Positions 23,386 to 32,576 of a DNA stretch of 64,000 bases are shown here, piece after piece. The position numbers and the translations under genes were made by a program. Numbering within the stretch: the stretch's first letter is position 1; each line of letters opens with the position of its first letter. The stretch is from NCBI RefSeq assembly GCF_024227715.1, contig NZ_CP100448.1, positions 1 through 64,000 on the forward strand. Direction: 5' to 3'. This DNA is from Halomarina litorea. Its GTDB lineage: Archaea; Halobacteriota; Halobacteria; Halobacteriales; Haloarculaceae. Below the pieces are notes generated by a model, which was not told the DNA's origin, did not search any database, and was given only the letters and a program-made list of their open reading frames with translations.

Positions 23386-24783
23386 ATGGGCCATAGTCTG
23401 TCGCTAGCGCTCTCCACGTTCCCCGCACGAGTGGCGATGCTCCTCCAGTCCGACGCCATCGATGTCCTCGGGGTCGAACTCGGGGCGGACGTGTTCACGA
23501 CCATCGGCTGGCTGGTCATCGTCGTCCTCATCGCCCTCTCGGCGTTCTTCTCCTCGTCGGAGATCGCGATGTTCTCGCTCGCCTCCCACCGCGTGGAGGC
23601 GCTGAACGAGGAGGGGTCGAAGGCCGCGGCGACCCTCAAGAGCCTCAAGGAGGACCCCCACAGACTGCTGGTGACCATCCTCGTCGGCAACAACATCGTC
23701 AACATCGCGATGTCCTCCATCGCGACCGGGCTGCTGGCGTTCTACGGCCTCTCGGGCGGGCAGGCCGTCGCCGTCGCCACGTTCGGCGTCACGGCACTCG
23801 TCCTCCTGTTCGGCGAGAGCGCCCCCAAGTCCTACGCCATCGAGAACACCGAGTCGTGGGCGCTCCGCATCTCGCGGCCCCTCCAGCTCGCGGAGTACGT
23901 CCTCCTGCCCCTCGTGGTCACCTTCGACTTCCTCACCCGGCAGGTCAACCGCATCACGGGCGGGCGGGCGGCCATCGAGACGTCCTACGTCACCCGTCAG
24001 GAGATACAGGACATCATCGAGACGGGCGAACGCGAGGGCGTCCTCGACGAGGACGAACGCGCCATGCTCCAGCGCACCCTCCGGTTCAACGATACCATCG
24101 CGAAGGAGGTGATGACCCCCCGACTGGACATGACCGCCATCCCGAAGGACGCCGACATCGAGGAGGCCATCGAGTCGTGTATCCAGTCGGGCCACGCCCG
24201 GATGCCCGTCTACGAGGGAAGCCTCGACAACGTCGTCGGCGTCGTCCACATCCGCGACCTCGTGCGCGACCTGAACTACGGCGAGCGCGAGGACCTCGAA
24301 CTGGAGGACCTCGTCCAGCCCACGCTCCACGTCCCCGAGTCGAAGAACGTCGACGCCCTCCTCCGGGAGATGCGCACCAACCGGATGCACATGGTCATCG
24401 TCATCGACGAGTTCGGCACCACGGAGGGGCTGGTGACGATGGAGGACCTCACCGAGGAGATCGTCGGCGAGATTCTCGAAGGGGAAGAGGAGGAACCCAT
24501 CGAGTTCGTCGACGACGACACGGCCGTCGTCCGCGGCGAGGTCAACATCGACGAGGTCAACGAGGCACTCGACATCGACCTCCCCGAGGGCGAGGAGTTC
24601 GAGACCATCGCCGGGTTCATCTTCAACCGCGCGGGTCGCCTCGTCGAGGAGGGCGAGGAGATCGACTACGACGACGTGGTCATCCGCGTCGAGCAGGTCG
24701 ACAACACCCGCATCATGAAAGCCCGCGTCACCCGGACCCTGCCCGACGAGGGGCAGGAGACGGAAGAAGTCTCCACGGGGTGA
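23386..24783 (+). CDS. CNNM/CorC family transporter-associated CBS protein
   Basis: 465 residues. DUF21/CNNM membrane domain with about four helices (ADVFTTIGWLVIVVLIALSAFFSSSEIAMFSLAS; RLLVTILVGNNIVNIAMSSIATGLLAFYG; ALVLLFGESAPKSYAIEN), then two CBS domains (EVMTPRLDMTAIPKD...; DLVQPTLHVPESKNVDALL with MHMVIVIDEFGTTEGLVTMEDLTEEIVG) and a C-terminal CorC/HlyC domain (FETIAGFIFNRAGRLVEEGE). The family is linked to Mg2+ or other cation homeostasis. An ATG at 23437 is a second possible start. Its TGA overlaps a GTG that probably began the next gene. Confidence 0.88.
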   Translation: MGHSLSLALSTFPARVAMLLQSDAIDVLGVELGADVFTTIGWLVIVVLIALSAFFSSSEIAMFSLASHRVEALNEEGSKAAATLKSLKEDPHRLLVTILVGNNIVNIAMSSIATGLLAFYGLSGGQAVAVATFGVTALVLLFGESAPKSYAIENTESWALRISRPLQLAEYVLLPLVVTFDFLTRQVNRITGGRAAIETSYVTRQEIQDIIETGEREGVLDEDERAMLQRTLRFNDTIAKEVMTPRLDMTAIPKDADIEEAIESCIQSGHARMPVYEGSLDNVVGVVHIRDLVRDLNYGEREDLELEDLVQPTLHVPESKNVDALLREMRTNRMHMVIVIDEFGTTEGLVTMEDLTEEIVGEILEGEEEEPIEFVDDDTAVVRGEVNIDEVNEALDIDLPEGEEFETIAGFIFNRAGRLVEEGEEIDYDDVVIRVEQVDNTRIMKARVTRTLPDEGQETEEVSTG

Positions 24784-25573
24784 GCGTGCACTCGACCACG
24801 TCGTCTTCGCCGTCCCCGACCTCGATTCGCTCACCACCGCCACCGACCGCGTCGGCCTCGCCGTCGAGTACGGCGGTTCCCACCCGGACGCGAACACGGA
24901 GATGGCGCTCCTCACGCTCGGTGACGGTACCTACGTCGAGTTCCTCGCCGGGACCGGCGGCGAACCGGGCTGGTGGCCCGCCCACGTCGAGGCGGGCGCC
25001 GGTCCCGCCGACTGGTGTCTCCGGGTCGAGAGCGTAGAGGAGACGCTCGTCCGTTCGATTCGGGCCGGACTCGCCGTCCGCGGCCCTCTCCCGGGCACGC
25101 GCGACCGACCCGACGGCCGCCGACTGGAGTGGGACCTCGGCAGGCACCTCGACTCCGGACTCCCATTCTGCATCGCGGACCGGACGCCCCGCGAGTGGCG
25201 CGTCGGCGAGGCTGACCCGACGAACCCCGCGAGCGTCGCGGAGGTGGTCCTCGCGGTTCCCGGAGAGCGAGCCGACACGCTCCTCGGAGCGCTCCGGCGG
25301 CGCTGGCGACTCCCGACGCCCCAGCCAGTCGAGACACCCCTCGACGCCGAGATGCGGACGGTCCCCGGCGCGCCGCTCTCGATTGCGGTACCCGAGGCGG
25401 GGTCGGAACTCGCGGCGCGAACCGAGCGCTTCGGGCCGGGACCGTGTGCGTACCTCCTCGACGGCGATTCGGGAACGTTCTCGACCGCCGACCCGGAACC
25501 GTGGGGCGACGGGACGGTAGAGTGGCTGAACGACCCGCTGTTCGACGGGCGAGTGGGTATCCTGTCCGCGTAG
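24780..25573 (+). pseudogene. VOC/glyoxalase-like protein with broken start frame
   Basis: The frame from about 24788 reads ALDHVVFAVPDLDSLTTATDRVGLAVEYGG, the conserved N-terminus of haloarchaeal glyoxalase-like (VOC, PF13468-type) proteins, and continues to a stop at 25573. That frame has no ATG, GTG or TTG before ATG 24902, inside the domain. A GTG at 24780, overlapping the CNNM stop as GTGA, is in another frame; removing one base near 24787 is enough to explain the mismatch. So the gene is either frameshifted in its first codons, mis-sequenced, or translated from 24902 as a truncated protein. The rest (TYVEFLAGTGG, WCLRVESVEETL, AYLLDGDSGTFS) is intact. Function unknown. Confidence 0.65.
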
Positions 25574-25578
25574 TCGAA

Positions 25579-26781
25579 TCAGGCGACGCCGAGGACCAAC
25601 GAGACGGCGGTGTACGCGCCGTAGCCGAGGCCGACGGCGAGGGCGAGCGAGGCCACCCACGCGGCCACCGTCTTCAGCATCTTCTCGCGGCTGACACCCG
25701 CCCCGCCCGCGGCGTAGCCCGACCCGATGATGGCCGAGACGATTATCTCGTTGAACGAGACGGGGACGCCGAGGAAGACGGCGGTCTGGGCGATGGCGAA
25801 CGAGGGGATGAGCGCCGCGATGGAACGACGCGGCCCGAGTGAGGAGTAGTCTTGCGAGAGCGTCTTGATCATCCGGGGTGCGCCGGTCCACGACCCGACG
25901 AGGAGGCCGAACCCGCCGCCGAAGAGGACGGCGACCAGCGGGACGGTGAACGACACGTCGTCGAGCAGGGGCAGGAGGGGGCCGATGGCGAGGCCGACCT
26001 GACTCCCCCCCGCCGAGAACGCCACGAGGCCGCCGAGGACCAGCAGGAAGTGGCGCTGGCCGGCCAGTTCGTCGCGGGCGATGTCGCGGTAGAGCAGGCC
26101 CGCCCCGACGAGGGCGAACAGGAGCGAGATGCCCACCTGCCACGGGAGCACCGTCGGGAACACGTCGGTGTTGATGAACGCCGCCTCGACGACGCTCGCC
26201 GCCTGTCCCGCGGGACCGAGCAGGGCGAACTGGACGTTCGCGAGGATGACGCCGACGACGCCCGCCAGCGCCGGGATGGCGTAGCGTTCGGGTACCGACT
26301 CGCTTCTGAGGACGCGCGCCGTGAGGTAGGCCGCGCCGCCGCCGACGAACGGGACGAGCACCCACAGCGTCGAAATCTCCCGGTACTTGGCCCACGCCGG
26401 GTCGCCGCCGAGGGCGAGGCCGACGCCGACGACGGCCCCGGTGACGGTGAACGCGGTGGCGATGGGGTAGCCCGCGAAGACGCCCACGGCGACGAGGACG
26501 GCCGCGAGGGTGAGCGCCACCGTCGCGGCCACGGGCGAGAGCGTCGCGCCCTCAATGAGCTGGCGGCCCACTGCCTCGGTGACGTTCTCGCCCTGCAACA
26601 CCGCCCCGAGGAGACCGAGGATGCCGACGACGAACCCCGCTCGCATCACGGAGATGGCGTTGGCCCCGACGGCGGGCGCGAACGGCGTCGACCCAGACGA
26701 CCCTGCGCCGATGGCCCACGCCATGAACAGGGACGCGACGCTCGCGACGAAGAGGGTGGCGACGAGTTCGACGGCGACCAT
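25579..26781 (-). CDS. Inorganic phosphate transporter, PiT family
   Basis: 400 residues, about ten helices with the PiT inverted-repeat signatures: SSGSTPFAPAVGANAISVMRAG in the N-terminal half and FSAGGSQVGLAIGPLLPLL in the C-terminal half. These usually read GANDVANA/GANNVANA; here both repeats are divergent (N-terminal GSSGSTPFAP), which also occurs in haloarchaeal PiT paralogues. Low-affinity H+/Na+-coupled phosphate uptake is the family role. A second PiT gene is at 44652, so the organism has at least two forms. Convergent with the VOC gene. Confidence 0.83.
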   Translation of the reverse strand: MVAVELVATLFVASVASLFMAWAIGAGSSGSTPFAPAVGANAISVMRAGFVVGILGLLGAVLQGENVTEAVGRQLIEGATLSPVAATVALTLAAVLVAVGVFAGYPIATAFTVTGAVVGVGLALGGDPAWAKYREISTLWVLVPFVGGGAAYLTARVLRSESVPERYAIPALAGVVGVILANVQFALLGPAGQAASVVEAAFINTDVFPTVLPWQVGISLLFALVGAGLLYRDIARDELAGQRHFLLVLGGLVAFSAGGSQVGLAIGPLLPLLDDVSFTVPLVAVLFGGGFGLLVGSWTGAPRMIKTLSQDYSSLGPRRSIAALIPSFAIAQTAVFLGVPVSFNEIIVSAIIGSGYAAGGAGVSREKMLKTVAAWVASLALAVGLGYGAYTAVSLVLGVA

Positions 26782-26894
26782 TCGGGGAGACGTACCGCTG
26801 GCCCACTCAAGAAGCCTCGTATTGCGCACCGTGGCCGCCTCGGGGTGGCACACCGTGCCAAGAGTTATGCGACTCGTGAGGGAACGCAGACTCG

Positions 26895-27677
26895 ATGCGC
26901 GCCCTCCCGCTTCTGTGCGCCTGTCTCGTCGTCCTCGCGGGCTGTAACGGCCTCGGGGGCGGCGACAGCGACGGCGACGTGACGCCCGCCGACGTGCCCC
27001 GTGACCTCCACGGCGGGACGATCGCCCCCGGCCTGACCGAATCCGAACTCGTCAACGCGAGTGCGCTAGCGACCGCCCACGAGCGAGTGCTCGCGAACCG
27101 GTCGTTCGCCGCGACCTACCGGCTCCAGTTGCTCGCCGCGAACGGGTCGGTCATTCGAGAGAGCGTCACGCGGGGACAGTACGCCGCCGACCGCCTCCAG
27201 TACAACACGTCGGCACGCTACACCGGCGGGTTCGCGGAGGCGCGCGGTACGGAGCGCCGCGAGTCGTGGGCCGACGGTGACCACCGGTACGTTCGCTGGT
27301 CGCGGGGCGGCGAGTGGGAGTACCAGCGCCAGCAACTCCGACCGCCCGCGCGACTCAGTCCCGGGGACACCCTGGAACCGCTGCTGTCGGGAGCGACGGG
27401 AGTCGCGGTCGAACGGCTGGACACCGAGGGCGAGTGGGAGCGCTACCGCGTCGAGGCGACCGAGTTCGAGAACCTCAGTGGGAACGTCGAGAACGCCACG
27501 CTGACGGCCGTCGTGGACGAACGCGGACTCGTCTCGGAGGTGCGCGTCGTGGTCGTCCTCGACACCGGGCACCAGCAGGTGGTACGGGTCACCTACTCGG
27601 CCGTCGGCGAGACGACGGTTGAACGGCCCGCGTGGGCGGACGAGGCGCTCGAACGGGTGAACGCGACGGGAGGATAG
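26895..27677 (+). CDS. Secreted lipoprotein, DUF7537-like
   Basis: 260 residues with a Sec-type lipoprotein signal: MRALPLLCACLVVLAGC, lipobox LAGC at residues 14-17, then a Gly/Asp linker GLGGGDSDGD. The mature domain (ELVNASALATAHERVLANRSFAATYRLQ... ATYRGWSRGG-like WSRGGEWEYQ) matches in style the haloarchaeal DUF7537 lipoproteins, which resemble LolA/LppX-type beta folds. No ligand can be inferred. N-glycosylation sequons NAS, NRS, NTS, NLS and NAT are frequent, as in other surface proteins. Confidence 0.7.
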   Translation: MRALPLLCACLVVLAGCNGLGGGDSDGDVTPADVPRDLHGGTIAPGLTESELVNASALATAHERVLANRSFAATYRLQLLAANGSVIRESVTRGQYAADRLQYNTSARYTGGFAEARGTERRESWADGDHRYVRWSRGGEWEYQRQQLRPPARLSPGDTLEPLLSGATGVAVERLDTEGEWERYRVEATEFENLSGNVENATLTAVVDERGLVSEVRVVVVLDTGHQQVVRVTYSAVGETTVERPAWADEALERVNATGG

Positions 27678-27692
27678 CTCGACAGAACCGCG

Positions 27693-28397
27693 CTAGCTGA
27701 TTCTGGGGTTCGCGTCGTCCCCGCTGTCGGGGATGTCGACGCCCTCGCCGCCCTCGACCGTCTCGAGCAGTTCGGTGTCCTTCTCGGTGTCGACGTGCCA
27801 GCGGTCGACGCTCTGTTCGTAGTCGGCCAGTTTGTTCGAGACGCGAATCTTCAGGTCGTCGTCGTTGACGTTCACCTCGAAGCGGTAGGTGGGCGGGTCC
27901 CGACGGCCCTGTCGCTGGAGGTTGGCGCTGACGAGGTCGTTGTCGAAGTAGTACGGAGACATCTGGGTCATCACCTTGCGGTAGACGACGCCCTCGACCT
28001 TGCGGAGGGCCTTCCGGCTGGCGGAGTCGGCGGCGCGCGCGACGTAGTCGATGGACTCGCCCCACTTGTCGACGGCCTCGTCGGTGTCCTCGTCCAGTTT
28101 CTCGTAGGACTCCGAGAGTTTCTCGCCGGCGGTGCGCAGGTCCTCGTCGGGGTCCTTGCCCGCGCGTTCGCCGCGCCCCTCTTTCACGCTTGCCTGTTCT
28201 GCTGTCTTGTGGTTGACGTCCTCGTCGAGCCGTTCGTGGTTCTTGGGGCGCCACTCGTCCCACTCCTCGAACGGTCCATCGGGGACCGAGACGCCCTCGC
28301 TCTCGATGTCGTGAAGTGCGCGTGTCAGTCGCTCGCCGTGTTCGACGACGTCGCCCCACGATCCGGTGACGCTGAACCCCGAGACGCTCTCTTCCAT
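27693..28397 (-). CDS. Conserved haloarchaeal protein, DUF5828-like
   Basis: 234 acidic residues without membrane segments or signal. Long helical stretches (about 50-150) alternate with a beta-rich part, PPTYRFEVNVNDDDLKIRVSN. MEESVSGFSVTGSWGDVVEHGE is a recurrent haloarchaeal N-terminus that I associate with DUF5828; no activity is known to me. Convergent with the lipoprotein gene (16 bp apart). Confidence 0.6.
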   Translation of the reverse strand: MEESVSGFSVTGSWGDVVEHGERLTRALHDIESEGVSVPDGPFEEWDEWRPKNHERLDEDVNHKTAEQASVKEGRGERAGKDPDEDLRTAGEKLSESYEKLDEDTDEAVDKWGESIDYVARAADSASRKALRKVEGVVYRKVMTQMSPYYFDNDLVSANLQRQGRRDPPTYRFEVNVNDDDLKIRVSNKLADYEQSVDRWHVDTEKDTELLETVEGGEGVDIPDSGDDANPRIS

Positions 28398-28475
28398 ATG
28401 AACGATGACACCTCTACGGAGTGCAGGTCTAAAAAGCTCTCCCGGTGCGGGTGCCGGGCGTCGGACGGGGCGGGG

Positions 28476-28679
28476 TCAGCGTCCGTAGACGAACCGGGAG
28501 GCGGCGGCGTCCAGTCGGTCCTTGACCCCGGAGAGCCACGCGCCGGGCGAGACGAGGCGCGCCTCGTCCTCGGACACCTCGATGCGGTCGCCCGCGAACG
28601 GGTCGGGCGCGTCCTCCATCGTGCCCGAGACGGAACTCATCGCACACCGCCCGCAGGTCTCGGTCTCTTTCCCTCCCAT
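28476..28679 (-). CDS. Small Cys-containing protein (67 aa)
   Basis: MGGKETETCGRCAMSSVSGTM... has one CGRC knuckle near the N-terminus, which could pair with another chain to bind zinc, followed by EDAPDPFAGDRIEVSEDEARLVSPGAW and a basic C-terminus SRFVYGR. ATG at 28679 was chosen as the closest start to the conserved-looking Cys motif. Function unknown. Confidence 0.55.
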   Translation of the reverse strand: MGGKETETCGRCAMSSVSGTMEDAPDPFAGDRIEVSEDEARLVSPGAWLSGVKDRLDAAASRFVYGR

Positions 28680-28757
28680 GTCGCGCACAGTCGGGCGACG
28701 CCCAGTTAAGCGTTCGCGTACGACACGGTTTTGAGCGGCGCGCGCTCGTAGCCCGAT

Positions 28758-29165
28758 ATGGGATACCGCGTCGTCGACCCCGAGACGCTCGAAACCGAAC
28801 CCGACCGCCCCTGTACGATGCACCGGTTCTCGGAACCGGCCGGCCTGTCGTCGATGGCCGTCAACCGCTTCGGCGCCGACCCCGGCGAGCAGTTGCCCCT
28901 CGCGTACCACTACCACGACGAACAGGAGGAGGCGCTCTACGTCGTCTCGGGGACGCTGGCCGTCGAGACGCCCGAGGGGACCTACGAGGTGCCGACTGGC
29001 GGCCTGTTCGCCGTCGACCCCGGCAGCCCCCAGCGGGCGTACAACCCGGCGGACGCGGAGGAACGGGTGACCGTCCTCGCCATCGGCGCGCCGCCCGTCG
29101 AGGGCGACGTCCACGCGTACGACCCCGAGGAGGACGGAGGGGGCGACCCGGGCGACGGGCGATGA
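28758..29165 (+). CDS. Cupin-domain protein
   Basis: 135 residues with one cupin_2 barrel: PLAYHYHDEQEEALYVVSGTLAVETPEG gives the metal-binding motif H-x-H-x3-E-like (HYHDEQEE), and GGLFAVDPGSPQRAYN the second, where the final His is replaced by Arg. Substrate unknown; the gene overlaps the next one by ATGA, so they are translated together. Confidence 0.8.
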   Translation: MGYRVVDPETLETEPDRPCTMHRFSEPAGLSSMAVNRFGADPGEQLPLAYHYHDEQEEALYVVSGTLAVETPEGTYEVPTGGLFAVDPGSPQRAYNPADAEERVTVLAIGAPPVEGDVHAYDPEEDGGGDPGDGR

Positions 29166-29773
29166 GCGAGGGCGACCCGGGCGCGGACGTGGACGCCGAC
29201 CACGCGGGCGAGGCGGAGGAAGAGGCCCGCCCCGAGTGGGACGACGACTACGTAGACCGGGTGGCCGACCGCCTGCAGTTCAACTACGACCTCGAACGCG
29301 ACTATCGGGCGGGCGGCGAGTCGTTCGACCTCTACGGTCGGATGGACATGGACACCCACAAGCAGTTCATCCACCCCGCCATCACCTACGGCCACCAGCA
29401 CTCCGCCGAACACCTGTTCGCCCGGCGGGTCGACCGAGTTCGCGTGTCCGACCTCGAACGCCTCGTCTCGCTGGCTCACGATCTCGCCGAGACGTGGGTC
29501 GAACCGAGCGAGGAGCACTTCTCGACGGACTTCGTGTTCGTCCTCGTCGCCGAGGAACTCCCCGACGACGTGCGCTCGTTCGTCTCGGGGTTCGAAGACC
29601 GGACGATGCTCAAGTACGGTTACCACGGCCACTACGAGGTCGAACTGGCGGTGGTCGTCCCCGACCGCGAGGAGAGCGTCGACTCCGGCGTGGGCGTCGT
29701 CGACGCGTTCCGCCTGTGGGGTGGGGAGGAGGCAGAGGACGGGTTTCTCGGTCGGCTTCGGGGCCTGTTCTGA
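29162..29773 (+). CDS. Conserved hypothetical with amphipathic C-terminus
   Basis: 203 acidic residues. After a disordered N-terminus (to about 25) there is a compact domain with many conserved-looking His residues (HKQFIHPAITYGHQHSAEHLF) and a strand-rich end (LKYGYHGHYEVELAVVVPD). The last ten residues GFLGRLRGLF form a short amphipathic helix, similar to the tail of the MinD protein at 49360, suggesting peripheral membrane attachment. Coupled to the cupin gene. 29774-30090 downstream holds no gene I can support. Confidence 0.6.
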   Translation: MSEGDPGADVDADHAGEAEEEARPEWDDDYVDRVADRLQFNYDLERDYRAGGESFDLYGRMDMDTHKQFIHPAITYGHQHSAEHLFARRVDRVRVSDLERLVSLAHDLAETWVEPSEEHFSTDFVFVLVAEELPDDVRSFVSGFEDRTMLKYGYHGHYEVELAVVVPDREESVDSGVGVVDAFRLWGGEEAEDGFLGRLRGLF

Positions 29774-30090
29774 GGCGTGCGCCGAGGACCGTCAGGACGC
29801 ACCGCCGACGAGTTCCCGCGGACTCGCCCGAACCACCGGGGCGCGACCGATACCGGGTCGTACCTCGAACGGGCGACGGAAATACGACCGACGCTGCATT
29901 CGCAAGGTTGCCGTGCTTAATAGGGGCCGTATTCTCCGAGCGTGCAAGCAGTGGGAAGCTCAGCGTTTACCTCAGTTCGTTCTGTGGTAGTGATTGCCGT
30001 TCGGGCACGGGCGACAAGGCGCTCCCCGGAGCGTTTCTCGCCGTCCGTCACGGCGATGGTGGCGTGTCCGCTTCCCGCTCGCAGTGGTCG

Positions 30091-30112
30091 CAACGCGGAG
30101 GTACCCGCGTTG
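30091..30112 (-). terminator. Hairpin, likely terminator
   Basis: caacgcgg-aggtac-ccgcgttg: 8-bp perfect stem, 6-nt loop, 23 bp downstream of the minus-strand gene that ends at 30135. Position fits a transcription terminator for that gene. Confidence 0.45.
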
Positions 30113-30134
30113 GTACCCCCTTTCGTTCCGCGCC

Positions 30135-30473
30135 TCAGCCTTTGAGCCGGTCGATCTCCTCGTCGCTCAGTTCGCTCCGCACGACCTCTTCGACGGCCGT
30201 GATTTCGCTCCGATGGCCGTGATCCTCGCCGAGGACGGTGTCGATCGCCGCGAGTACAGCGTCCCTGATTTCGTGTTCGTACTGGCTGCTGTGCCCGTTC
30301 GTGTCGAGGTCGACGACGGGTTGACAGCCGTTGGCGGGCGTATCGGTGACGCGAAGTCCCGCCTGACCAGTCTCGTAGAGCGCGACGAACTCCTTCAGGG
30401 GGGCATCCGGGGCGCTCGTCTCTTCGGGAGTCGGCCGCGATTCGGCGTCCTGCTCCTCGTCGTGACCGCTCAT
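30135..30473 (-). CDS. Hypothetical acidic protein (112 aa)
   Basis: MSGHDEEQDAESRPTPEETSA is a disordered acidic start; the remainder (LKEFVALYETGQAGLRVTD, HEIRDAVLAAIDTVLG, VVRSELSDEEIDRLKG) is mainly helical. No signal, membrane helix or metal motif. Not recognised. 30474-30628 between it and cstA contains only a short gcccc-gtc-ggggc hairpin (30583-30595) that may serve cstA. Confidence 0.5.
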   Translation of the reverse strand: MSGHDEEQDAESRPTPEETSAPDAPLKEFVALYETGQAGLRVTDTPANGCQPVVDLDTNGHSSQYEHEIRDAVLAAIDTVLGEDHGHRSEITAVEEVVRSELSDEEIDRLKG

Positions 30474-30628
30474 GTACGGTGCTGATGACTACTGTCGTAA
30501 ATGTGTACCGCGGCGTGTAACCCCCAGTGAACGTGTTCGCGCCCGTCGAGAGCAACCGAGGAGAATGCCGGGGACACGCACAGCCCCGTCGGGGCCGAGG
30601 AGCCCCGAACCGTGGGGAGAAGGGGGTG

Positions 30629-32473
30629 CTAGTCGTCCGCCGCCGTGAAGCTCGTCGTCTGGCGCGCCTCGCGGATGTTCTTGTAGCCCATCCACGCGAT
30701 GGAGACGGCGAGGGCGGCGAGCACCAGCGCGATGAGGCTCTGGACGCCGAAGGAGGCGACGAGGAACAGGTCGCCCTCGGCGAGTGCGCCCAGCAGTTGG
30801 CCGGGCGCCCGCAGCAGGCCGATCCAGAGCAGCGCCGTGACGGTGATGACGAGCATCAGCGCCATCGGCAGCCCAGTCGAGAGGAGCTGTTTCGTGTCGT
30901 CCCAGTTGGCCAGCCAGAGCGTCGCCGCGAGTAGGGCGAGCGCGGCGAGCGTCTGGTTCGCGCCGCCGAACAGCGGCCAGAGGCTCGACCACGTCCCGCT
31001 GCCGACGAGGACGTAGGCGGGAACACACTGGAGCAAGCCGGCGTTGACGTAGCGGTTGGTCGCCGCGCGGCCGACGGTGGACTCGGGGACGCCGACGATC
31101 TCGTCCATCATGTACCGGCCCAGGCGGACCGCGGTGTCGGTACTCGTCAGCAGGAAACTGACGAACACGAGGCCGATGAACGCCGCGCCGACGGCGGGCG
31201 GGATGCCGAAGCCGGCCCCGAGCATCACCGCGCCGCCGGTCGGGAAGTTGGCGAGCGCACCGACGACGCCGGAGTTTCCGAGGAACTCCGTGGAGGCGAC
31301 GATGGCGAAGGCGGCGACGGCGGTGGTCGCCAGCAGGCCCTCGCCGAGCATCGCGCCGTAGCCGATGTCGCGGGCGTCGGTCTCCTTGTTCAGCTGTTTG
31401 GCCGTCGTGCCCGAGGAGACCAGCGAGTGGAACCCGCTGATGGTCCCGCAGGCGATGGTGACGAACAGGAACGGGAAGATGGGACCGATGACGCTGTTGA
31501 ACCCGAGGAACGCGTCGTAGTTGGTCGTGAGTTGCGTGTACGTCTGCTCGCCGACAGTGACCGAGAACCCGTTCCCGGTCAGACCCATGACAGTGGCGAC
31601 GAGGACGGCGAGGAGCATCCCGCCGACGCCGGTGTACAGCAGGCTGGAGGTGAGGAAGTCACGCGGCTGGAGCAACACCCAGACGGGCAGGACGCTCGCG
31701 ACGAACCCGTAGATGACGACGACGGGCACCCACGCGGCGACGTTCGCGCCGAGGGACTCCGACAGGGGGAGCCAGTTCCACGCCGCGGCGTCACCGAGGA
31801 GGACGATGACGTCCGCCGCCGTCTCCTCGGTGCCGACCATCGCGATGGGGTACTGGATGCCGACCCAGACGCCGGCGAACACCATCGCGACGAACGCGAC
31901 GGCGCCCGGCAGGAAGGGCAGGTCGAGTTGGTAGAGGTAGACCCCGAAGAGGAGCGCCAGCATGATGTAGACGAACGACGCCGTCGCCGAGGAGGGGAAG
32001 GCGTTGAACACCACCGCCACCACCAGCGCGAACACGGCGATGACGAGAATGATGGTCAGGAACGCGAACCACAGCAACATGTTCTTGCCCCGTTCCCCGA
32101 CGTACTGGCCGATGATGTACCCGATGGACTTCCCCTCGTGGCGCACGGACGCCGAGAGGGACATGAAGTCGTGGACCGCGCCGAACAGGGGGTTCCCGAT
32201 GGCGATCCAGAGGATGGCCGGCAGCCACCCGAAGGCGGCCGCGGCCGTGATGGGGCCGACGATGGGCGCGCCCCCCGCGATGCTCGAATAGTGATGCCCC
32301 AGGAGGACGCTCTTCTTGGCAGGGACGTACTCCTGCCCGTCCTCGTACTTGTGTGCTGGCGTGTCGTTCTCGTCGTCGAGTTCGACGAACTGGGCGAGAT
32401 ACCGGGAGTACCCCAGATAGCCCACCGTGAACGTGACGAGTGAGAGGATCACCAGTACGGCAACCTGTACCAT
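30629..32473 (-). CDS. cstA: Carbon starvation protein A family transporter
   Basis: 614 residues, about 16-18 helices. CstA motifs: HHYSSIAGGAPIVGPITAAAAFGWLPAILWI, GNPLFGAVHDFMSLSASVRH, GTTAKQLNKETDARDIGYGAMLGEG and FGGANQTLAALALL. Bacterial CstA imports peptides or pyruvate and is induced on starvation; the substrate in haloarchaea is not known to me. Slightly shorter than E. coli CstA (about 700). Monocistronic; the promoter region 32474-32576 separates it from arsA, which runs the same way. Confidence 0.92.
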   Translation of the reverse strand: MVQVAVLVILSLVTFTVGYLGYSRYLAQFVELDDENDTPAHKYEDGQEYVPAKKSVLLGHHYSSIAGGAPIVGPITAAAAFGWLPAILWIAIGNPLFGAVHDFMSLSASVRHEGKSIGYIIGQYVGERGKNMLLWFAFLTIILVIAVFALVVAVVFNAFPSSATASFVYIMLALLFGVYLYQLDLPFLPGAVAFVAMVFAGVWVGIQYPIAMVGTEETAADVIVLLGDAAAWNWLPLSESLGANVAAWVPVVVIYGFVASVLPVWVLLQPRDFLTSSLLYTGVGGMLLAVLVATVMGLTGNGFSVTVGEQTYTQLTTNYDAFLGFNSVIGPIFPFLFVTIACGTISGFHSLVSSGTTAKQLNKETDARDIGYGAMLGEGLLATTAVAAFAIVASTEFLGNSGVVGALANFPTGGAVMLGAGFGIPPAVGAAFIGLVFVSFLLTSTDTAVRLGRYMMDEIVGVPESTVGRAATNRYVNAGLLQCVPAYVLVGSGTWSSLWPLFGGANQTLAALALLAATLWLANWDDTKQLLSTGLPMALMLVITVTALLWIGLLRAPGQLLGALAEGDLFLVASFGVQSLIALVLAALAVSIAWMGYKNIREARQTTSFTAADD

Positions 32474-32576
32474 AGTGTACTCCGATTCATGGTCATCGTA
32501 AAGTTAAGACTTCTCATCGCTCACGCTCAAAGGTCCGAAATCAGGAACGTGGAGGCCACAAACAAGTGAATCGGTC

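Noticed and set aside
29774-30090. Short plus-strand frames between the 29162 gene and the 30135 gene
   Set aside because: Composition is arginine-rich and no start, promoter or conserved segment supports them.
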